Assembly (NCBI RefSeq): GCF_011075055.1
Contig: NC_058149.1
Span: 6,020,449-6,084,448, forward strand
Direction: 5' to 3'
Source: Mangifera indica
Taxonomy: Eukaryota > Streptophyta > Magnoliopsida > Sapindales > Anacardiaceae
DNA length: 64,000 bases
Shown here: positions 58,370 to 64,000 of the stretch, one piece after another
Position numbering within the stretch: the first letter of the stretch is position 1
Layout of the letters: each line of letters starts with the position of its first letter
Notes under the pieces: generated by a model
Told to the model about the DNA's origin: nothing
What the model saw: the letters and a program-made list of their open reading frames with translations, nothing else
Databases searched by the model: none
Position numbers and translations under genes: made by a program

Positions 58370-61184
58370 TAAGATAATAAACACTACGGTTAATGCAATA
58401 ACACGTGTTCTATTTCCAACATGTAGGTCAACCTCTCTTTTGGTGAGTAATCTGCTCTATTGCAGTCTTTATATATCAGAACAAATATAAGAACTACATC
58501 CTATGTCTATAACCTAGGATGAACAAGGAGAATAGTCTATCTCCATGACAAACATACCTAAAGTAAAAGCTTTAGCTGCCTTCTTCTTCTTGTTCTCTAG
58601 AAAAACCTTGCAATGTCTTCTTTAGTGACTTGTCTTGTCATAATAAAAGCAAACAACCTTTCTCTTTCCTACACCACCTGTAGGCTGAATAGTAGTATCA
58701 AGTTACTTCTTACCTTTGCCTTTAGCCTTGAGTTTTGATGTTTAGGCTTCAACCATAAATATATTAGTCGAAGCTACCTTTCATACCTTTTGTTTAGCCT
58801 GTCTGAGTATATATAATAACTCTTCATGGGTTTTCTCATTTTCGTTTAAGTTAGAATTCATGATGAAATTAACCCATATTTGGGAAGGGATTTCAACACA
58901 TGGTCAATAACAAACTCATTGTTCATGATAAAGCCCAAGCTTACCAACCGTTTAATGTAACCAATCATCTTAACTACTTGAAGGCTAACTTGTCCTCCCT
59001 CAAAGAGTTTATAATCAAACAGAATATTTGACACCTTATATCATTCAACCCTCGTACAAGTGTCATACAACTTTCAAAGGTGTGTAAGCATGGATTGCAC
59101 ATCCATTCCTCATGTTGTTTTTATAGCTCAAGTGACATAGAAGTCAACATAAGGTACTAAACTTCCACAAAGTCATTAAGATATTTGTTAAAAGTATCAT
59201 TTTACTCTTAGATGGAACCGAGACCAGACTTAGGAGGCAATGATCCCTTAAGGATATACAACATCTTCTTCTAACACAAAATAATCTGTAGATTTTTGTA
59301 ATAATCAATAAAGTTAGTTCCAGTGAGCTTATTTTCTTTTTTGAGAATTGATCGATACGTTGGATTTAACATGGTGATTAAGTAATCTACAATTTAAGGA
59401 TAAAAGAATTAGTAATTTTATCTAATTTATTAATATTCATTTTAATTATGGATTTAATAATTAAAATACTCTTATTATTTTTCTCAAGTGAATAGCCCTT
59501 ATTTTGAACTTAGGAAGTTCCGGTGAACTTTCTAGTGAACCGAGATCTCACCGTATTAATTATTTTCTTCGCTTTGGTAAATAAATTCGAATTAATTGAA
59601 TAAGTAAATTTTAAATTGATCACAAAAAATCCATGATCTCAAGCCATGTGTTATCCCAACAAATCATGCAACCTCAAATGTGACTCTCGGTATTAATAAG
59701 GTGGATATTACATATCTTCTTGCATCAACAAATGCATTCCCTACTCATGCCTCTAACATATTTCACCTTCGCTTTGACAAGCAAGCAAATTATGTTAATT
59801 AAGTTAGACCCAATATTTCATCACCTAATATCCACTTGGTAGAAGTGTACACTTTGCTTTGACAAACAAGGTTACAACGAATAGAGACTTAATTAGGAGG
59901 TCATGTTGAAAGACATTAATTAAATCTTAGACTTAATATTTAAGTTGAAAGTTTTATTATTTAGTCTCATAAGGTTTTAAGCTACGTGTTAGGTGATATT
60001 TGTAAAATAAAACCTACACATACATTCTACAAAGTAAAATAAAAATATGCTAATACACAATCGTAACTAATGTCAAGCCCTCGAGCCAAAAGGAGTTTGA
60101 TTGGCTAACCTAGGTGAATCTTCATCTTTAAGTCTTTGTGCTTGTCTTTTTATCTCCAATCTTCAATTATTATATGGTTTTATTTCCTAACTATAGGATT
60201 CTAAGAAAATAAAAATGACCTAATTTAAAAAGAGAAAAGGGGATAAAGGCAAAAATTAAAAACATTCACAAAGATTCTCTGGTTGTATACTGGGCATCAT
60301 GCGTACATACATCCATACATATACATATGAATTAAATAATTAGATTTCAATTATTAGTATCTTAAGTGTTAAATTCTTTGGTCTCTAAAGTTTTACATAA
60401 TTACAATTGAACCCTCAAAGCTCCAAAAAAATCTCAATTTAGTCCAAATTCAACAAAACATGACTAGATCATAATTTTAACTTTGCCACACATGCATGTG
60501 TGTTGTCTAGCTGTATATCTAGAATTTAACAAAATTTTAGAATACTGCACGACTAAAGTCACTGTTTAGGCACGATTAGATTGCAACTAGGGTAAGGATA
60601 CATAAAGAGGCACATTGGACCAAAATTTGTCCAACCATGCTTGTACCAAGATATAATCATGATTGTACCAACTTGGTCTAGCCATGCACTTCTCATGGTG
60701 CATGACCATTCCATTTAGCACTTCCATTCATGGTTTGGATTATGTCGTGCATAGATGGTTTTCCAGACTCAGTCTTCCAAGTTTTTCGACGACGAAAAAT
60801 CCAGAAGACTCCCGTTTTCAGTAGGCCAATCATTGGGGAGTGAATATAAAATTTAAACTGTACTCACACCAATGGCAACCCTTAAATTATGCAGTCAACA
60901 AGATTCAAAGAAAATTTCATGCAATGACATGAAACCTATAATTTTCAACCAAAATTCAACTTGCAAATTTTAATAAAAACTTAAACAAAAATTCAGATAT
61001 TATCACTCAATAGTTTAACACAATTTATTTAATACATGATATTCAACAAATCATACAACAATACGATTACAAATCATCTTTACCAATTTTAGTCTTTGTT
61101 AATCTGATTACATTTAATTAACATATAAAATTAATCAAAACAAACCAACAAGTATATATTCTTATAAAAATATGCTAAATGATA
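58370..61184 (-). pseudogene. gag and leader region of copia element 2, decayed
   Basis: No long frame is left. By position this is gag and the leader between the primer site and the pre-integrase remnant. No zinc knuckle could be picked out with confidence. Words CACGACTAG and GCACGATTAGA near 60550-60720 recur, as they do in the LTR near 53270-53340. Confidence 0.45.
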
Positions 61185-61196
61185 GCTTTGATACCA
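61185..61196 (-). other. primer binding site of copia element 2
   Basis: GCTTTGATACCA is the complement of TGGTATCAAAGC, one base from the standard initiator tRNA-Met site. Confidence 0.8.
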
Positions 61197-61197
61197 T

Positions 61198-62588
61198 TAT
61201 TGGGGTTTTTAGGGCTTTGGTAATTGACAGTACAATGGAATTAAAAAAATTTAAAAGCAAAGAATCCTAAAAACTCTAACCAGATATCTGTTTTAGAACA
61301 TATATTTATGAACATACAAAACACTTATAGGGTGCTTTAGGTTTGTACCTATATTGGTGGCTTCTTCAAACCTTCAAATAGCTTGAGACTGAATATTATC
61401 CAACCCTCGAGAGGTGGTGCCTTGGTATCCATATAGAGCACGAACAAGTAAGAGGCAATCCAAAAAAAGGTTATTAGAGTTTTTGTGTTCATCGAAAGAA
61501 AAATAAAAAACATAAAACTTGCAACTAGAGTTTTGTTATGTATGTGTTCTTGTTTTATTTTAATTTTAGCGCATGTTTCACTTTTTATTTAATTAAAGTC
61601 TTGCACAACTGGACAAAATGCTTTTATTATATTGCTTGCTGCCACCTAGTACTTGCACACAAAATTTGGCATGGTCAAAGCATGGTCAACAAGAATTGGC
61701 CTCTAGCAAAGCATCTTGGCCACCTAGATGACAGAGTGTCAACGAACATCTCTTAAACTTTTACAACATCACAGTTACTTGCAATTTAATCATTTTGTCA
61801 ACTAATATCTCTCAAGGTTAAAACATATAAAAGTGTCTATCTTAGTAATTCCTTTGTATGAACTGATATGCATAAATAACTAATATGGATTTGTTTACAA
61901 CTTTATCCCAATGTGGCCACAAATTTAAGCAATCATAGATGTCATTCAATATTTTCTTGTGAAATATCTTCTATTGTGCTAAAAAATGATGGGTCATTTA
62001 TAGATTAACTATAACCTCCATATATCTCATGAGATATCAATTACTACCTTTATAATTACCCCAATTATGGCAGCATATTAGGTAGTGTCAAACCATATTG
62101 ATTTTTATACGAGATGGTCAAAGGATCATATACACCTGTGATATTGAGAAGATTTATTCCATAGACATTGAAACAATCATCCATATGGATATCTTCTAGT
62201 CGAATCAGTCTGATGAATATGTCTATAATGTATACCATGTATTACATCAAACTGTTTATAACAGCTTCGACACGTGAGAATTGTCTCCACTTTCGATTGG
62301 GTTGTTCAACACTATAATAATCCTATCATCATTACGCATGCCTTAATTCATTGTAATATTGGGATTACGAACGTTTTTAGAATGACCATTAAAAGTGTAT
62401 ATAGAGTTCTCATGATTAGTCATCTAATTCCCTCATAATAGTTCTACCATTATAAGGGTATGTTATTGGCACAATCATGTAAATAGACAATATATGATTG
62501 AATAATAATAAATTCTTTATTAATTATTAAGATAAAATTACATCTATAAACGCCAAATTCGATTAACTCTAGGGCATCTACCTTAACA
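61198..62588 (-). repeat. 5' LTR of copia element 2 (right copy)
   Basis: TATTGG start (TG lost), CTTAACA end. It has an extra segment around 61420-61530 and lacks the block noted in the left copy. Confidence 0.82.
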
Positions 62589-62599
62589 TATGGTAAACC

Positions 62600-63149
62600 C
62601 TCTCCCGTACACGCTATGATTCCATTTACTCCTTCCCCAATCGAGGTTGGTAATTGTTTTTTACGACATTTTATATGAAATGTTACTAAACAATTTTTTG
62701 TTACATTATGTACAAGGTTCTATCTTTGAGGGAGTATCGATTCATGATTCTCCACATACACCATTCCCCAACGTGAAGGTATGTATATTGTTATTATGAA
62801 GTCAGTTAAATGAAGTCATTCCTAATAGGGTGATAACTTTTTATTTTTTGTATTTTCAGGATGAATGATTGTTCTTCCTATGTCAACATCAACACGAGCA
62901 CCAAGTCGTCATCCCACAGAGTTAGACAACAACCCACACATTATCAGCATGACATAAGGTAATTAATGCCACCCTACAAGTTGACTACAAGTGGGCAGAG
63001 CTCTTCATGAAGATGGTAAAGGTAAATTATATGTTGGGTTTATTTTACAAACCTTAGAGGGTAATCGATAGGGTATTTATTGTATATACGTGTTTCCATT
63101 ATAACTATTTATATATAACACATGTCTCCATTATAATTATTCAATTTTT
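62600..63149 (+). pseudogene. middle part of the MULE copy 2 Ulp1-like gene
   Basis: It connects the copia right end to the C48 core. The first 130 bases repeat the left flank. Segments between 62700 and 63010 look exonic in places (an AGGATGAATGATTG block after a TTTCAG acceptor-like site near 62860). I recognise no domain. Confidence 0.35.
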
Positions 63150-63475
63150 GCAGGTTTTCATACTTATAAACTTTGGTTGTGCCCATTAGAGTATTACTGT
63201 ATATGACTCCTATATCACTTTTACAAGCAGCCATGAGGGGTTTGCTCATCAGATGCATCTATACACCACCTTTATCTCGGAATTACTAGTGTCCATGAGT
63301 TTTTAGTCCATTGCAAGTCATACAACACAACAAGATCACTTAGCATTGTGCCAAACGAAGGGTGTCTTCCAGTAAGGTGTAGGATTTGGTGATTGTGGTG
63401 TTTTCATGTTGCACTTCATAGAATGTCTAACACTCGAGCAGAGTTTAGATTTCCCCCCAAGTTTTCCACCTCAAT
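63150..63475 (+). pseudogene. Ulp1 (C48) protease catalytic region, MULE copy 2
   Basis: The plus strand shows the C-terminal Ulp1-like core. A SITVYDSYI segment (catalytic Asp region, near 63195) is followed by FAHQMHLYTTFISELLVSM. Then GFGDCGVFMLHFIECL begins at about 63382, with the catalytic Cys codon at 63394-63396. In-frame stops occur before SITVYDSYI, after the VSMSF residues, and where the conserved Gln block precedes the Cys (TAA at 63373-63375). The gene is therefore not translatable as it stands. Known family: C48 peptidases cleave SUMO. Copies in Mutator-like elements are of unknown role. It pairs with the DUF1985 region at 51380-52060. Confidence 0.75.
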
Positions 63476-63799
63476 GCACAGGTGTTTGGCCTCAAAGTTG
63501 TATTTCCATTACATCGAATAGATTGTGTTTAGTTATCCTTTATTATTCATATGATTTCATAATTGTTATGTATGTATATTTTTTTTCAATATTTTATTAT
63601 TTATGTATATGATTTCATGTTTTATCTATTTTATGAGGTGTCTGAAACGAGTATACTAGAAGTTCATAAGTAATTTTAATGCATGAGTAAATCAAACATA
63701 AATCAAACGTAAAACTAATTAATAGACATCTGAAACATAAATAATATTGATGCAAGATTTCAATGATTACATCTCATTTCAACAAGTACATAAATTAAA

Positions 63800-64000
63800 C
63801 TAAACAAAAGATTTAGATTGTGAAGATCTTTTTCTTTCATTTCTTTTCAATGAATCTAATGACACGGAGCTTGAAACCATTGTTAGACTTTTGTAATGTG
63901 ATCGTATATGTCCAAATTGATTACATCGATAGTAAAACTTTGGTATAATGATCTCACCTTATGAAAGAGATCGATTCTTATTTGAAAGATACTTGGTCAA
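63800..64000 (-). pseudogene. C-terminus of the MULE copy 2 transposase
   Basis: The minus strand reads PKFYYRCNQFGHIRSHYKS, the shape of the C-terminal zinc knuckle of plant MULE transposases (C..C...GH....C) with one Cys lost. It converges on the Ulp1-like gene, as in copy 1. The rest of the transposase should lie right of the window. Confidence 0.55.

Larger units (their letters stand above)
52837..62588 (-). mobile_element. Ty1/copia LTR retrotransposon 2, minus orientation, inserted in MULE copy 2
   Basis: LTRs lie at 52837-54475 and 61198-62588, with the primer site complement GCTTTGATACCA directly inside the right LTR. On the minus strand, GTGCAAGTAGAATAT is the polypurine tract directly before the left LTR. 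Minus-strand coding remnants are in copia order: pre-integrase (58179-58367), RT first half (56930-57260), RT second half (about 54960-55250) and RNase H (54640-54888). All frames are broken, so it is inactive. A foreign block splits RT. Flanking pentamers (TGTGA and TATGG) do not match well. Confidence 0.85.
49332..64000. mobile_element. Mutator-like element (Ulp1/DUF1985-carrying type), copy 2, split by a copia insertion, right end outside window
   Basis: The left boundary is approximate. AAAATTAATTAAATACCCCA near 49334 resembles the inverted end of MULE copy 1 (AAATTAATTAATTTTCCCA). The element holds subterminal tandem repeats, a plus-strand DUF1985 region, a plus-strand Ulp1 (C48) catalytic region, and a minus-strand transposase C-terminus at the right edge. 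This is the same convergent plan as copy 1. A 9.75-kb copia element interrupts it. The right inverted end and target duplication lie beyond the window. Confidence 0.6.

Overview
This window is nuclear DNA from a eudicot plant. The evidence is strongly AT-rich spacer, multi-exon genes with short GT-AG introns, plant LTR retrotransposons primed by initiator tRNA-Met, Mutator-like elements with 9-bp target duplications, a caulimovirid-type endogenous pararetrovirus remnant, and proteins that match Arabidopsis families I know. The species cannot be fixed from sequence alone.

Layout. 1-3.5 kb: degraded endogenous pararetrovirus on the minus strand. 3.5-7.8 kb: a Mutator-like element (MULE) bounded by a perfect 9-bp target duplication, with a decayed transposase facing a DUF1985 (Ulp1-associated) fragment. 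8.4-15.1 kb: decayed Ty1/copia element in minus orientation, with a small hairpin MITE inside one LTR. 15.7-21.0 kb: two linked, intron-containing pseudogenes, COQ5 (carrying a hAT insertion) and BUD23/RID2. 22.0-30.4 kb: an intact nine-coding-exon Pumilio gene on the minus strand, with a TRIM retroelement in one intron and one GC-AG intron. 30.5-43 kb: no intact gene recognised; several MITE and MULE derivatives, copia remnants, an LTR-like block and microsatellites. 43.1-47.1 kb: an intact six-exon METAXIN gene on the plus strand. 47.3-48.9 kb: a compact LTR retroelement with perfect 5-bp target duplications that carries a fragment of a NOP9/APUM23-like nucleolar Pumilio gene. 49.3-64 kb: a second DUF1985/Ulp1-type MULE, split by a 9.75-kb copia element that itself appears to carry another insertion.

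Functionally, only two nuclear genes look intact. One is a Pumilio post-transcriptional regulator whose eight repeats carry the canonical recognition residues. The other is the mitochondrial outer-membrane import factor METAXIN. Most of the remainder is transposable-element sediment and gene decay. The best candidates for something new are the gene-capturing LTR element next to METAXIN, the linked COQ5-BUD23 pseudogene block, and the Ulp1-carrying MULE family with its unusual internal repeats. I found no wholly new system that I could defend beyond these.
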